In this document: positions 47,333-60,600 of the stretch, in pieces | Numbering within the stretch: the first letter of the stretch is position 1 | Layout of the letters: every line of letters starts with the position of its first letter | NCBI GenBank assembly: GCA_958450365.1 | Contig: CAUEEP010000758.1 | Location: forward strand, 2,192,565 to 2,256,564 | Length of the DNA stretch: 64,000 bases | Source: Mesorhabditis belari | Taxonomy: Eukaryota > Nematoda > Chromadorea > Rhabditida > Rhabditidae | Direction of reading: 5' to 3' | Made by a program: the position numbers and the translations under genes | Notes under the pieces: generated by a model | Database searches by the model: none | The model's input: the letters and a program-made list of their open reading frames with translations, nothing else | Told to the model about the DNA's origin: nothing

Positions 47333-49127
47333 CTCAGCTTAAACAATTTCAAAAATGAATAGTAAGATCCGCATAAGGTTTAACAGTAAAAAAAATGACT
47401 CAAAATCTAAATTTCCAGTAAAATCGTTGATAAATCGAATCAAAGAGGAAAAGGGAAAAAGGAAAAGGAAAAGAAGAAGAAGAAGAAAAGCTAAGGTGGT
47501 GAGAAGATGCATGGAATGTGTGCTGTGGAAGGGAGGAGGGGGAGTAGGTATGGAAAGGGAGAAGGGGTGCGTGTGGTATGCATGCGCAAAGCCTGCAGGG
47601 GAGAAGGGGATTGAATTGAAAGAAAAGAAAAGAGATTGTGTGAAGGAATGCTGAAAAAGAGGTGGAAATCGGAGAAGAGAAGAAATGAGACTGTGCTTGT
47701 GCAAGATCGGAAAAGGAATCACGCAAAATTCCTTTCGGATTTTTAAGACCGTTGAGGAGGCAAAACTTGAGTTGGCTCATATTCTTTGGAGAAAAGTTGA
47801 GTCAGCGGAGGTCTAGGTGAAACAAAATATCTATCGGACTATTGTATTTGGGTCCAGGCTTTAGAGTGCAGGCAAATGACCACCGTAGCCTATTGTATTC
47901 GTATCGTGCCTTAACGAAATTTTGAAAGTCATACAGTGATTTGTTAAAATCAATGAAATGTGCTTGAAAAGTTGATGAAGAATGTGAAAAGTGTTGTCCT
48001 TTTCTTTTCTATCAGATTGGTGATGACTTCTCTATTCTTTTCCTGTCATAACCCCTTTTTCTGAGGTCTCATCCTCTCACAGAAATGCAAATTTGCAGCC
48101 ACTGCCCCACGGCAAAACGGGTTTCCCCTGGATTTTGCAGAAATTGGGAAAATTGGAAGAAATTCCATCGAATCAATTCTGGATTTGAGAAATATCATTA
48201 AAAAGAAATGACTTGGAAAAACAGCTTATTGGGATGAAGAATGAGATGGAATCACTTTGAAAGAGTCTAAAAAAAGGTGTACTTTCTGCTTTAAAATAAA
48301 AACGCACCTTTTCTGGCACACTCCTTCCATTTTTTTTGGTAACAACAAAGCATTAAATGTGCTACGAGTTTCCAGTTTCCGAACAAGTCAGCTTTTAAAA
48401 AGAAATTTATGCAATAAGTCCTTTCAAGCTTCTAGTTTGTTTTAAAATGATATTTACCCGAGAATGGAGTGATTAATTGGGGTGAAACATACAAAAATGA
48501 TGATGGTTTACCGATCAAAATGACCAAAAAGGTGGAAAAATAGAAGAATTGAAAAAAAGGAGGAAATGTTTACCGAATCGCTGAATCACACAAAAACCCT
48601 CTTCTCACCAAAATAGGGGAAAATGCTTGAGTCGGATGGATTTGAGAGTGAGGGCGAGGGAATTTCTTAAGTCAATCTTTGAAAAGAAAAAAGGTAGGGA
48701 AACTTTTGTGACTCAAATCCGATTCTGAGAATTGAAAAAGTTTGAATAAAAGAGCGTTGGTAAACTTTTGAGGTGTTTAGAACAAACGAGCTGGGTAGAT
48801 GGTAAACTTAGATGCACAAAATGTAGTATAGTACAGGAAAATATAGGTTATGACCCTTTGCTAAGTGATTGAGTGCCCTATACCGGTTACAAGACCATTT
48901 CCTGGGCAAGGTAAAGCTAGGGCCAGGTTAAAGGCTGTATCTAAATCTGGCTCAGGATAAAGGTACGGATTTTGGTCAGGTTTATTGTTAGTTGTATCTT
49001 TATATGATTTGGTTCACATACCTGAGGCCGCCCGAAGCCAAGTTCTGGCATTAGATTTTGCTTGCTTTGCTCTGTCAGGTTTTGACCAGCATGACCTGGG
49101 GCTTTAAGAAATAATTGATGGTAGCCA

Positions 49128-49195
49128 TCAATTCGTGCATCAACATCAATTCGTGCATCAACATCAATTCGTGCATCAACATCAATTTGGCATCA
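49128..49195 (+). repeat. 18-bp tandem repeat
   Basis: Three and a half copies of CATCAATTCGTGCATCAA. Confidence 0.85.
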
Positions 49196-50116
49196 ATTTA
49201 TCAAACAAAAACATCGCAATTTTTACTCGGAAAAGATTATTCAGCACTGGTACTGTACAAGTAAAGTCAGGCAAAATGATGTGCAAAAAGTTTCAGCAAG
49301 TTAGGCCAACCATGAAAATTAAATAACCTTTGTTAATGAAATGATAAGCGTACGAGAAGACCGTTTAGCGTTCAGATAAGGAAGGGGATCAGAAGGGCAA
49401 ATCGTCCAAAAAAGGCCGATAGTGATGTCAAGAGGAAAAGGGGGAAGAGGAAAAAAACGGTGCAGTGCCGACAAAAAGTGACGGTTTTTGTCCAGACTAG
49501 ATGAAAAGATCTGTCAAAAAGAGAAGTGAAGAGACCAAAAATGATGGTGGTGACGAAGAAAAGCGGAAAAAGCGAAGAAAAGACCGCGTAAACGATACGT
49601 TTGCCACGCGGACTGTTTCTCTTTTCTTTTCTTATGGTGTCAAACGAGTCAAGTTTCGGTGCCAAAGAGGTTGATTGGAGAGGTGATTGAAGGGTGAAAT
49701 GTCAAGTAAATTGAGGGGATATGCTATATAAATAAGTGTGATTTAGGCAAATAGTGATTGACAACACAGATTGATCGGACGAATTTTACATTTTGGGATT
49801 TGTGGTGAGAAAATCGGCACTCGCAAACTTTCTCCAGACTTTCTCCAACGCCGACTCTAGTAAGGACTTTAAAACATAACTCAGCTACCGTAACCCGGTC
49901 ATTTAGAAGACTTCTTGCATTACTGTAACTGATCTAAGGAATACAGTAGCCGAGTCATGCCAAATTTGAAGAAATTCTTGAAAAAGTTCATTCAGAAGGA
50001 TTTCAACCCCCAATGAGACAAATCCAAATATCAAATCGAATTTTGCTGTCTTTTGTAAAAATATTTACTTTTGCATTAAAACATTTACAATAAACACAGA
50101 CAATCATTCAAAATTC

Positions 50117-50335
50117 ATGACTGAATCCATCATTGATGGTGAAAAGAAAAGACGAAAACAAGGGTATTTACGGGAGGAAAGGAGAGTACTGGAGGCCCTC
50201 CTCCAGGGTACTTTGAGAGAAAAGTCGGCGAACGAGGAAATCCGGAAATTGGGCACATTTTGCAAGACTCTTGCTCAGGCTCACTTTCAGGATTGTATAG
50301 CTTGTTGCATCAATAGAACAATGTCAAATGTTTAA
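50117..50335 (+). CDS. Unrecognised 72-codon open frame
   Basis: Starts MTESIIDGEKKRRKQG, is charged and helical in its first half, and has four cysteines near the end (TFCKTLAQAHFQDCIACC). It is intronless and has ATG and stop. I recognise no family, and the frame may be chance or a transposon fragment. Confidence 0.15.
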   Translation: MTESIIDGEKKRRKQGYLREERRVLEALLQGTLREKSANEEIRKLGTFCKTLAQAHFQDCIACCINRTMSNV

Positions 50336-53179
50336 AATGAACTTTAAGCAAATGTTCTTGGCCTTGATTTCTTGAACAATCTGGTTAAGAAACAATTGAG
50401 AGGCTTGACGAAGTGAATAAACTTTTAGTTTCTAAAAACTTTAGGTAAACGAATTCGTAAGAACGAGAAGATTTATAATAAAGTGCATGGAAGCTTGGAG
50501 AGTTTTGGTATTGTGAAAGACTTTAGAAATAGTTGAAAACTGCAGGAAGTTAAAATCCCTTTAAGGCCTATTTGTTAACATTTTGTGACAACGAAAACAA
50601 ATCTATCAACTTTGAACAAAGGATTTAAAAAGTGAGGGTGTAAAAGGAAAGAAAAGGAGGGGACGTACGGGAACTGGCCGAGTGCCAACCCGATGTGGGG
50701 AAAAGGGGAAAGAGAGGAGAGACATGGAATATGGGGAAATGAGAGATGGGAAAAGAAGATGGAGACAGAGTGTGTCCACAAATGGAGCGATGTGGTGAAG
50801 GGAAGAAGAGACCCAGGCTTTGGGTTTAAATTTACCGATATAATTTTACGGTAAAATCTCGTTAGTAGCTCGTTTGTTGGTAGTAGAATCCTTCGAAAAA
50901 TATTTGAACTAGTCAGTAGGCCAAGTTTCTCGAATTTTACTATTAGTTTATCAACGAGGTTCACTGGGATTTAGAAAAAAGAGAAAAAGGAGTAAATGAA
51001 GCGGATGATCACAAATCGATGAAGAATGATCTTCTCATTGCTTCTATAGCTTTAATCGTTTTCTAAAACGTGCCAAGTTTTGAGAATTACCATAAGCTTG
51101 TCACGAATCGCTCGGCTCAAAGATTTTCTTCGTCAGATTAAAGGTGCAGGGTTTGTTAAGACAAGTTAGGGTTCAACCTTTAAATTGGGTTTAAAAACAG
51201 AAGGACAAAACGGGTCATGAAGAGGGATACCCCGAGGAGGGAGTGACTCCCCTTTTCTCTCTTCATTTCAAGGAAACACATTCACGAAACAATTTCGAAA
51301 TCTCACATTCACACTCTCTTTTCGCGCGTGAAAATCACCTCCTCTCTCTCATATTTTTCCCCATTCCATAACCAAAACAAAAACACGATGAATAATCAAT
51401 GAAATTCCAATTGAGAATTTTTTTGGCTTCTAGTTGATTAGAAAAACTGAGATTTTGAGTAAATGATGGAGAAGTCTATTGGTTATGACTTCTCAAATCA
51501 AATATTGTTGTGTCCACTATGATAAAAAGCTCTCTAAAACTTTCTACCGTAAGCTCGATGACCCGGAAAAAAGCCGAGATATCGAAGTGATCAAAGGGAT
51601 CAAAAAGGTCGAGCGACCGTTAATTATCAAGAGGTGAGATTGATATTGGAAAAGAGGCCATAAAGTGCTTGAGGGATTTGGTGATTTGGAAGAAGAAATG
51701 GAGGAAGTAGAAAAGGGAACTGTTTTGATAGGATGGAGGAGAGATTGGAAAGAGAGGAGAATTGGAAAAGAAAGGATTCATGCAAATTTCTTTGTCTCTT
51801 TCTCTTTAACCGTCCCATTCATTGATAGCCTTTTTCCTATTTGCATATCAGAAAAGCGAAAAGAGAAGAATGACCCGGTGAGTGAGCTGTAAACTTCCTC
51901 ACAAAGCATAATGTGATCAAAAGTTTTGAAGACAACATTTCGTTACCAAATTGTTATCGGAAAGTGCTTTCTAAGCGTGTCCACTTTTGCGAATTACCGT
52001 AATCTTATCTCTAGCTTTATTCGACCTTTTGAATTTTTCTATATCTTTCATGAGGTTTAACAGTTACAAAACAAACGTAAGTATATAGGTTGGTGGCGAG
52101 AAGGTAGCTTTTGAAAATTACTTAGAAAGCTTAAGAGAACTCTCAAGTGTACTTGAAACAGTGCCAGAAATTGTTTTTCATTCGAATGTCGGCTGCTTTG
52201 TTTTTGTGGAGACTAGTCTTCAGACAATGATTGGGCCAATTTTTGTTTCGAATTTTAAGAAAAAAAGAGAGTATTTTGGTGAAGAAAAAAAAGAATTTGA
52301 ACTGCTTGTAGTTTTGCGGAAATTTTCTAAAAGAGATTGAAATTCACCGAAAAATTCAACCTCTATAACCTGAATAAACTGAAAGTGTCCGGACGGATTG
52401 TAGTGAAACGCTTTCTAAATAGTCAGCTTAAAGATATTGTGCATTTGGTGTGAAACTTTGAAAGAATGAACTAATGTGGATTATTTTGATCGAGAAAGGG
52501 AAACCAAAAAAGAAGACATTGTCCGGGAATACATATGGGTTATGTGAATGGAATGATCGCCCAAAAAAAGCGGCTCTTTTGATCTTTTTCTTTTATCGAC
52601 ACAAAAGAAGACCTCATTTCTATTGTGTTCGAGTATGGGAAGGTTTAGATGGTTTCATGGTTTAGATGTTATTCCTTTTCGCCGAATGGTTAAGGAAAAG
52701 TTTGGGCTGATAGAATGATTTTCATAATGAATGCAAATAAGTTTATTGGGTGTATATTGTGAAAAATTGTTGGCTCTTCAGCAAGAATTTGCTTTGAAGT
52801 TCACGAGACTGGCACAATTCTTTCACTGACGGCGATGTTTCTTGCCTAAATTTGCATAATACAAGTGAATACTGGATCCATTGAGCTAAAGTTGGTGAAT
52901 GTGGTCAAGTCTGGTCAACATGAATTCAATACTGTAGGCTTTTGTTTACAATTGCTGAGGAACCCTTGCTGAAGCTGAATAACTTGAGGTTTTACTTTCT
53001 GAAATCTATCGAATTCTAATTCTATTTCCCATTTCTTTGAGTTTCATTTGAAGTCGCCTACTTGGAAACCAGTGCATTTTCCCACCATGTGGCCCACGAG
53101 GACCAAGCGGGAAACGAGGCGCAAGAATGAATTGAAGAGCCGATTTCATTTCCGGATCAGCGATCGAGTTGTAGAATTT

Positions 53180-53962
53180 CTAGATTTCGACAGTGATTTG
53201 CCTTTTGCAAAACCCTACAATCAAATTCTCAATCTCTTGTTTCTCAGTGACTGTCTGATCGTCGAGAATCTTGTACACTTCGGTCAATTCATTCGGCAAT
53301 TCACTGATGATTCGCGAGACATTCGCTCGAGTCTCGGTTTGGATTTTCGAGAGATTTGCTTGGAATTCGGTGTATGAAGTCTAAAATTACATGTTATCTG
53401 ACTTAGCTTTGTCCCCTACTTGCACATCTCCGCCAATATTTTGAGCCCAATTATCGGCTGCGGTTTTCTTCTCGCCTTTTGTGGCGGTTGTGTTGGCGAT
53501 GATTGTGTAGAAATCTTTCTTTTGCTCAGCGGTTGTATTTTTGAGGAATGGGAAGATTGATGGTGGAAATCCATGGTTTTCTGAAAATTGAGATTTTGTT
53601 TGGAAGGTTCAGACCGTGTTGAAGCTAATGTGAGAATTGCTACTGTAAAAATGAAAATTCAGTAGTACTTTTCAAGATAAACTGAAGCACTCGATTCTCA
53701 AGAAATTCAGTTAGGAATCACAATCGGTGTCAGTGTTGAGGTTTCGGCTTCGAAAATCAATATTATCGGCTTCTGTTTCAAAGTGGAAATCCCAAAACCG
53801 GTTTTGTCCAAAATCCCAACTCTATTTTATCTATTATACTTAAATGTTAGCTTTAGTAATCCAAAATGAACTTTCCAAATTACCTTTCGAGTGACTTCCA
53901 CCAAATTTCGCTTCACCTTGGATAGCAAAGAAGAAAACGAGCATAAAGCATTTCAGTAACAT
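53180..53962 (-). CDS. Secreted SXP/RAL-2 family protein (DUF148, Ani s 5-like)
   Basis: Three exons read downwards: 53962-53884, 53580-53420, 53380-53180; 146 residues. The N-terminus (MLLKCFMLVFFFAIQG) is a clear signal peptide with cleavage probably near residue 18. The mature part has the DUF148 pattern: FPPSIFPFL, then AEQKKDFYTIIAN, then AADNWAQNIGG, followed by a helical region rich in Gln and Glu. Members are small nematode-specific secreted helical proteins, several of them antigens of parasites; their molecular role is not settled. An acceptor (TTTTGACAG) lies 9 bp before the ATG. The last exon may run into a TAG after TVEI; a longer splice form cannot be excluded. No co-directional neighbour within 7 kb. 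Confidence 0.78.
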
Positions 53963-55230
53963 CTTTCGAATCTGTCAAAAAGGTTAGATTAGACCTTCTT
54001 TATAAACGGTGGGTCACACGGTATTTGGTGTGGATCTTTTTTCAGGGAAATGGCTCATATTTGAGAATCGAATATTGACAAGGGGAAAACGCGCAGGTGA
54101 TCCCATTTTTGGCATCGTTTAACGCTTTTACAATGTTTATGAGATTTGAGTCACCGGGAAAATGCTTTTCCAGAAAATGTGGATGACGCTTGATCATCAG
54201 GATTCTCATAGTCAGAAGCGATCTATACTTTGGTTACCTGGGTGCTTTGTCAGTACAAATGGATTCGATTATTGATAAAATTTAGTGCAAAATTGAAATG
54301 AGTATGGTAGCAAGGTTGGACAAAACGGTACCGGCGCTTTTCATTAGGCGCTAACTTTGTTGCCAAGCAAATTAAGGACAGACCCGATGATTTTATTTAA
54401 TCTGTAAACCGTTTAGGCTTTCTGATGCCGGTGCTACATAGCATTTTTAAATTTAAATTGGTTTCCACCTTTTTTGGAATCCCTCGGTTGCGTGTTTTGA
54501 AAATGTAAAATAACCATTCTAAAAGATGAGTAACTAGAAAAATTTGCATACATGCGCAAATTATTGAAACTGAAAGACTATTCAGTTAAAAAACCGCATA
54601 TATCAAAATTTCTTTGAGTAAATACAATTCTTTTAGTGAATAAGCAACATTTCTCCGGTTTTTTGATTACCTATCCCTCTTTTTTGCAAAAACAGAACTA
54701 AATGCCAACAACAACGGCCAAACAACAGTGCGAAAGGAAGGGTTTTTGACAGCTGAACAATTTATTTTGTGCAAAATGTCAACTTTGAAAGTGAAACACT
54801 AAATTTACAACGTCATAGTAATTTTTTTACGTTTAAACTTGTTAGAAGTACAGTAATTAGAAATCGGGAGACTAGAGTAGTTGAGAGGGCAGTCTGGAAT
54901 TGGACCCAAAATCAATATTTTTCCACGAAAACTTGCACACAGGAGTTTTTGACTATGCTGAATCGATTAGGAATACTTGTACAACTTTTCGATTAATTTT
55001 ATTGATTGATAACTTTTTAGTAAAAACTCGAATACGGGCAATTTGCCGAAAAACAGGTCCTAACCTACTTTTATAACCTTTTTATTGGCATCATTTCGAA
55101 GCTGTAGACCGCGTTATTCGTACAGAAATCATGTGTTCATTGTTCATTACAGGCTGCTGTGTTCATTGTTCTTCTCGTTTCTTAACTTTTTAAACTCCAA
55201 GTCCTTTTACTAATTTTATCTTTTTAGCTC
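53963..55230. other. Intergenic between SXP gene and chch-3
   Basis: Divergent promoters are expected here. A/T-rich, no repeat or coding signal noticed. Confidence 0.5.
55217..55227 (+). promoter_or_regulatory. Probable trans-splice acceptor of chch-3
   Basis: TATCTTTTTAG ends three bases before the ATG; no partner exon is recognisable upstream. Confidence 0.5.
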
Positions 55231-56515
55231 ATGGGTTCTTCACAAAGCCAACCGTCCGAGGCACCATCACAAACGACGCCGCAAGTCGTGAGGATCAATC
55301 GAGAAGAAATACCCGAAGAGTACAAGGCGGTAAGATTTTTTGTAGTGTTTCATTTGAAAGACATTTTTTAGAATGTAAAAGTTCGATATAATGCTTGCTT
55401 TTTAATAAAGAATCAAATTCTATAAATTTCACCTTGCTTATTAAAATCTTAGCGGTCCTCTGAGCAGGCAATTGCATAAGTGCTAAATTCTTTCATTTAC
55501 ACGGTTTGTAAGCAACTTACATGAAACTAGATGCAAACTTGCTTGATAGTTAATCAACAAAGATTTCGTGCTGCTAGTATCACTTTATCTTTTAAAACTA
55601 AAAGCTCGGTTTATGTTTGAAAGGGTTGATGATAAATAAGAGATGATTATGATCAAGTTTAATTTAAAGTTTAGGTTGGCGTTTCTGGAGCTGTGATCAA
55701 CCGTGTAAATGCCCACGTCCGCACTGGAGCCCCGGCTGGAGCTGGTATTGCTGCCGATATTGATGTCGAGAAGCTGAGGTAAGATTTATTGGTATTTTAG
55801 TTTTGGTTAGAAAGTATAATTTTTATTTTAGGGCTGAGTTGGAACGAGAGCGAGGAGAGAAGGTACGCTTGCGTAATGAAGTCAGCGAAATGCGCCAACT
55901 CACCGACTTACAACAACGAGTGAAAACGGAAAATTCTGGGTAAGTTTAAGTCTGCGATAGATTTCATTTTAACATGGAAGTGTTATTAGGAAAGTATAGT
56001 CTTTAACGGCTTGCATTTAAAGCTTTAAAAGAAATTCATTTTAATAAAAAAATGATTTGACCAGGAATTTATATTGGAAATACATTCTTTGCTTTTAGAG
56101 CCGTTGTCTTGGGAGGAGATGTCGAGGAACGCAAACGAATTTTTGATGAAACCGTGGAAAGGTTGGATTTTTTATTTTCTTAAAGCTTACTGTTTTTTAG
56201 GGTTGAGAAGCAATTTTTCAACTACCGAAGGGAAAATGTTTGTGCTGATAATGAAACTGTAAGTTTTATGTGCACCTTTAGTTAAGGTTCAAGTTCTAGC
56301 TTTTAACTTCGCGTCTTTTCTTACTAGCTAAGGCAAACACTCAAGTGTCTTTTTAAATGCTGGGTGTTGCTAAAAGTTTGAACAATGTTGTTGTTTAGGA
56401 AATCATGTCTTGTCTGAAAGCGAACCCGAACCGTCTACTCAAGTGTTCAAACCTTGTTGGATCTTACGAACAGTGTGTTGGCAATTTCCGACAAGAGGTA
56501 CTCAAAGGAAATTAG
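55231..56515 (+). CDS. chch-3: MICOS complex subunit MIC19/MIC25 (CHCHD3-like)
   Basis: Six exons: 55231-55329, 55675-55778, 55832-55939, 56099-56161, 56201-56258, 56399-56515; 182 residues. The protein shapes cristae junctions at the inner mitochondrial membrane. The start MGSSQSQP gives an N-myristoylation-type Gly2, and the family's VVRINREEIPEEY follows. A coiled-coil segment (residues about 60-125) rich in Glu, Arg and Lys comes next. The C-terminal CHCH domain has a perfect twin CX9C: C139/C149 and C160/C170. All five internal acceptors are TAG. The ATG lies three bases after TTTTTAG, a likely trans-splice site. Confidence 0.93.
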
Positions 56516-57674
56516 CCGCCAATGAAACGACACAGGTACATGTATTGTATTTAATTCAGTTGTTTTAATGTAAGATCAATTTTCTTCCCATTATACAATT
56601 TCTCGTTACGCGATATTTTGAGATTTATGTGATTTCCCTATAGTACTTATTCAGAAATCCTTCAAACCTCTCCATATTCTTGCTTTTGTGCTTTAGTCCT
56701 AGTGTTTTAGGTTTTGCGATAAATATTTTTAATCATTAAAAATTTTTGCTGCAGTCATTCGATATTTTTGTTAGTCGAAGTTTGGATACCTAATCGGAAA
56801 AATTTGGTGTCATGGTTTTAATTAACAAAGCAAACTCTCGGCTCAGCTTGACCACTGTCTAAAGGTTAAATATTTAGCATCAACTTCCGGAGGGCTTCAA
56901 CAATCACTAAAATGACAGGTATTTATTCAGAAACCATCAAAAAAATTTATTGAATTGTTTTTAAGCACTTTTTGATTATGAGCACGAGTACAGCTAAAAG
57001 AGTCGTCGTACTTTTCACCTCACTTATATAATCTCTGCTTCTCAAAAGTCTACTCGATCATCACACTCTTTGTTTACCACGCCCTGTGAGATTGACCCAC
57101 GCCACCCAGTCATTTTCTCCCTTTGCTTTTCTCACATATCCCCTCAAGATATCAGCTGACCTCAAATGATCTCATTTGACGTATTTGACGGAACTTTATT
57201 TAAAAAGAAGATGCTTCTATGGAAAGATGAGGTAAAATTTGCGAGCTGCTAGACTAGACTCGACTTTGCCCCTGCTTGCAGAAAAAAATCGACTCCTTAT
57301 CAGCAAAAGATCGCTACAAAGCATTCGATTAAATCTTTGATGTATTTTTGTGCTAGTAGAAGTAGACGTGTGTTTCAAACTGAACCCACTGATCCATTTT
57401 AGTTTTTGTCATAACTAAAATGGTCTCATTTTCAAATCAAATAACCGCGTTCTTTTCCCAAACTTGTCGACGCACAAAACGGTCTATTTGTGGTTATTTG
57501 TTTTGGAAAACCAATTATTGTATCACGTTTTTCTAGCTACGTTGCTATAGGAGCATACAAAATTCCACTCAATTTTGAGTAATTAGTGGGAAAGTACAAA
57601 GCGGTATCTCTCTTTTCAGCCTTTTTACTCTTGGAACTCAACATTTTGTGATTGGTTTAGTACTTTTCATTTAG
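56516..57674. other. Intergenic between chch-3 and TMEM86a
   Basis: Probable chch-3 3' end and TMEM86a promoter. No coding signal or clear repeat seen. Confidence 0.5.
57664..57674 (+). promoter_or_regulatory. Probable trans-splice acceptor of TMEM86a
   Basis: TTTTCATTTAG abuts the ATG directly. Confidence 0.5.
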
Positions 57675-60600
57675 ATGCGCGACGGATTGTTCGAGTTTGG
57701 ATTGCTCTACGCTCTACTCGTCGGAAACTTTTGCTATCAAAGCAATGGTTTTGTCAAGTTTTACGATGATCGTTATTGTCTATGGTTGGTTAACTTTATA
57801 TCAAGTGCAAGATTCTTTAAGGCTCATGACTTAAAAATTTTTGGGTGTTCTATAAGGAAATAAAATCATATAATCTTTTCAAAAACTGTCTCATTTTATT
57901 AGCTCATCTAACGTTTTAAAAAACATTCCTTAATTAAAAATAGGTTTAACTATCAGTGCTTGCTTTGTAAATCTTCTGCTTTTTAGGAAACTCATGTAAG
58001 TTGCTTGTCGGGTTCGACTTATTTAAATCTACTGCAAGTTATCTGTCGTGACGTTTTTATTTGTTGTTTTAACTATTTGCTGCAAAAAACGTTAATTACC
58101 TAGGTTTAGTTTTGCACTCACTATTAATTATCGTAGTAATTATACTTTTGAAGTACCGCCCCCAAGTATCCCCGAAAAGTGTTTTTTTTTAATTCTGTGA
58201 TAGAGAAAATTTAATTATGAAGAGTTTAAACAATTTCGTCTATCACAGAATATTAAAAAAGCTCGAGAGAAAAAAGAAAACGAAGCATTTCAGTATTAAA
58301 AAGTGTCCCCATATGGGAACACTTTATGGAGACACTTTTTGGGGACACTTGGGGGGCGGCACTTCAGAAGTATAGTAGTAATGAGTTTTATAAATATTTA
58401 GTAATCATGTACTGATGACAAATTTAAGGAAGTTGACACCGATTGTAGCCTTAGCGCTATTCACCTACTTTCATGGAGCCGGACTCAATGAACGTTCGAG
58501 ACGTCTTCATGCACTAGGAATTGGTACAAACCTTAAACTTTGTCAACCAAAGAACCTTTTTTTTTAGTTTTTGGCGGAATTGGAGACTGGTTGATTGGAA
58601 ATTCGAAAGAGGGAATTGTCGTAGGAGCGATTGCCTTTGGGATCGGGCATCTTTTTTACATGGTCAGTTTTGTTGCCTTCTTAAAAGTTAGCTTTAAAAA
58701 GAAGCTTACTAGGGAACTACACCAACTCGGCACCCCCTTTTAACATTCCAAGAGATAGGTGTTTTTTATTTCTACTTCATGGCATACAGTTTTTGAGAAA
58801 AACGGGTTGAAAGTTTGGGCACTTTTTGGAAAAACGGAGCCTCAGAAAGCAACTGGGTGGCATAGCGGATAGTGCGCTCGCCCTACCCGCTTTTTGTCTC
58901 TGGTTCGAATCCCTTCACCGTCAATTCTTTTTTGCTTTTTTGTTAAACTGCAAAAACCCATTTTTAAATGTTATATAGTGTCTACGGACACTAATAAGGG
59001 CTTCTGAAAGTGTCAAAAGAAGACTTAAAGTAATTTTTAGCTACAGTGGTCCACAAATGTATTGTCCCATTGCCATCCAAAAGTTTCTTTCGTACGAAAA
59101 TCTTGCAAAATAACGATATTCCCAAAAAGTGTAGGGTATTTTGCTTACCCATAATACTCTACTTTTCAGGATTATAAGATTTATCCGTATACACTGCAGA
59201 AAAATTAAAGTATAAAACAAAAACAATAAGTTACTTAATAAATAGCTCCACAAAAGTAATGTCCCATTTGCAAAGAATTAACAATTTTTTCAAAAAATTA
59301 ATATTCGCCTGGTCCTCCTTTTGCTTTTGTCGCTTCATTGAGTCGATCCGGCATGGAATCCACGAGATTTTTCAAAAGACTTGGGCGGATGGTGGCCCAA
59401 AGACGTTGAATGTCAACCCATGAGGCGGCTTTCGAATCGAATTTCTTTCCCTTGAGGCGCGACTTCACAAATGACCACAAATGTTCAATTGGATCGAGAT
59501 CCGGTGAGTGGATTGATCAATTGATCAATTTAACACGATTTTCCGCAAACCATCCGGGCAGACGAGCTCTGGTACCATTTTGAAGTGTCACCAACCGTCC
59601 CATCATCAGTCTCGACTTGTGTTTCGGGTCGTTGTCCTGGTGAAGCATCCATCGGGGAGGCATCGTTTGATTGGCAAAGGGAAGCATTTGGGTCTCCATA
59701 ATATTCTTGTAAGCCGCAGCATTCATCGTCGAGTTCACGTAGACTAACGGACCTACTGAAGTTCGAGACATCGCTCCTAAAGAAAAAAATTTAGGTAACA
59801 AAATACTAAAAAGGTTCTTACCCCAACACATTATGTTTCCGCCGTTGAATTTCACGGTAGGCCGAATGTACTTGAGTGCGTATCGCTTTCCAGTCGGTCG
59901 CCGAATAAGATGGTTTCCATCCGCGTGAAATAAATTGATTTTTGTCTCATCGGTAAATAACATTTTCGCCCAATCACGTGTCGTCCAACTTCGGTAGGTC
60001 CGTGCAAAGTCAAGGCGCTGCTTCCGGTGCTTAGATTTTATCAGAGGTTTACGGGCAGCCCTTCTTGCATATAATCCAGCTTGATTTAATCGTCGTCTAA
60101 TCGTTTCCGGCGACACGATCTTGTTAAATTGACCCCTCATCATTTGGCTTCCATCGGTTGGTGTTTTGTTAGGATCGTTTTTCACCATTTGGATCATGGC
60201 TCGATCTTCTTTTGTGGTTGTGATTGGTCGTCGGCCACTCTTGAGGCCTCGATGAAGGTTTCGGTCGACTTTTGATGGAGAAAGAATGCGGCGCACCGTC
60301 CTTCTCGAGCAATTGAAGGGGTTGGTCACATCCTTTTCCCGCATTCCATTTTCCCGGGCCTTGGCGATTCGGAGTGTCAAGATTTTTCTTGCCAGCCATC
60401 TAAATAATGAAATAAAATACATTTAATGTTCATAGAACGCGAAAATAAAAAGAATAATCAAGGAAAACATCAATGGGACATTACTTTTGTGGAGCTATTT
60501 ATTAAGTAACTTATTGTTTTTGTTTTATACTTTCATTTTTCTGCAATGTATACGGATAAATCTTATAATCCTGAAAAGTAGAGTATTATGGGTAAGCAAA

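Larger units (their letters stand above)
45354..53179. other. Long stretch without a supported gene
   Basis: Purine-rich runs (47430-47660, 49380-49620, 50640-50820), dispersed ~45-bp elements, CTGGCC word blocks (46890-46975, 48870-49110), an 18-bp tandem array and foldback pieces. The only open frame with a protein-like composition is at 50117-50335. Distal 5' exons of the kinase could lie here. Confidence 0.5.

Noticed and set aside
47339..47780. Overlapping open frames of 99-127 codons on both strands
   Set aside because: They come from a purine/pyrimidine-biased tract with few possible stops; no protein family is recognisable.
49372..49665. 97-codon minus-strand frame that looks hydrophobic
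   Set aside because: The plus strand is purine-rich here, so Phe/Leu runs are expected by composition; no start context or partner exon.
60169..60399. 76-codon frame starting MAGKKNLDTPN in the Tc1 element
   Set aside because: It is one base out of phase with the frame that carries the helix-turn-helix and catalytic motifs.
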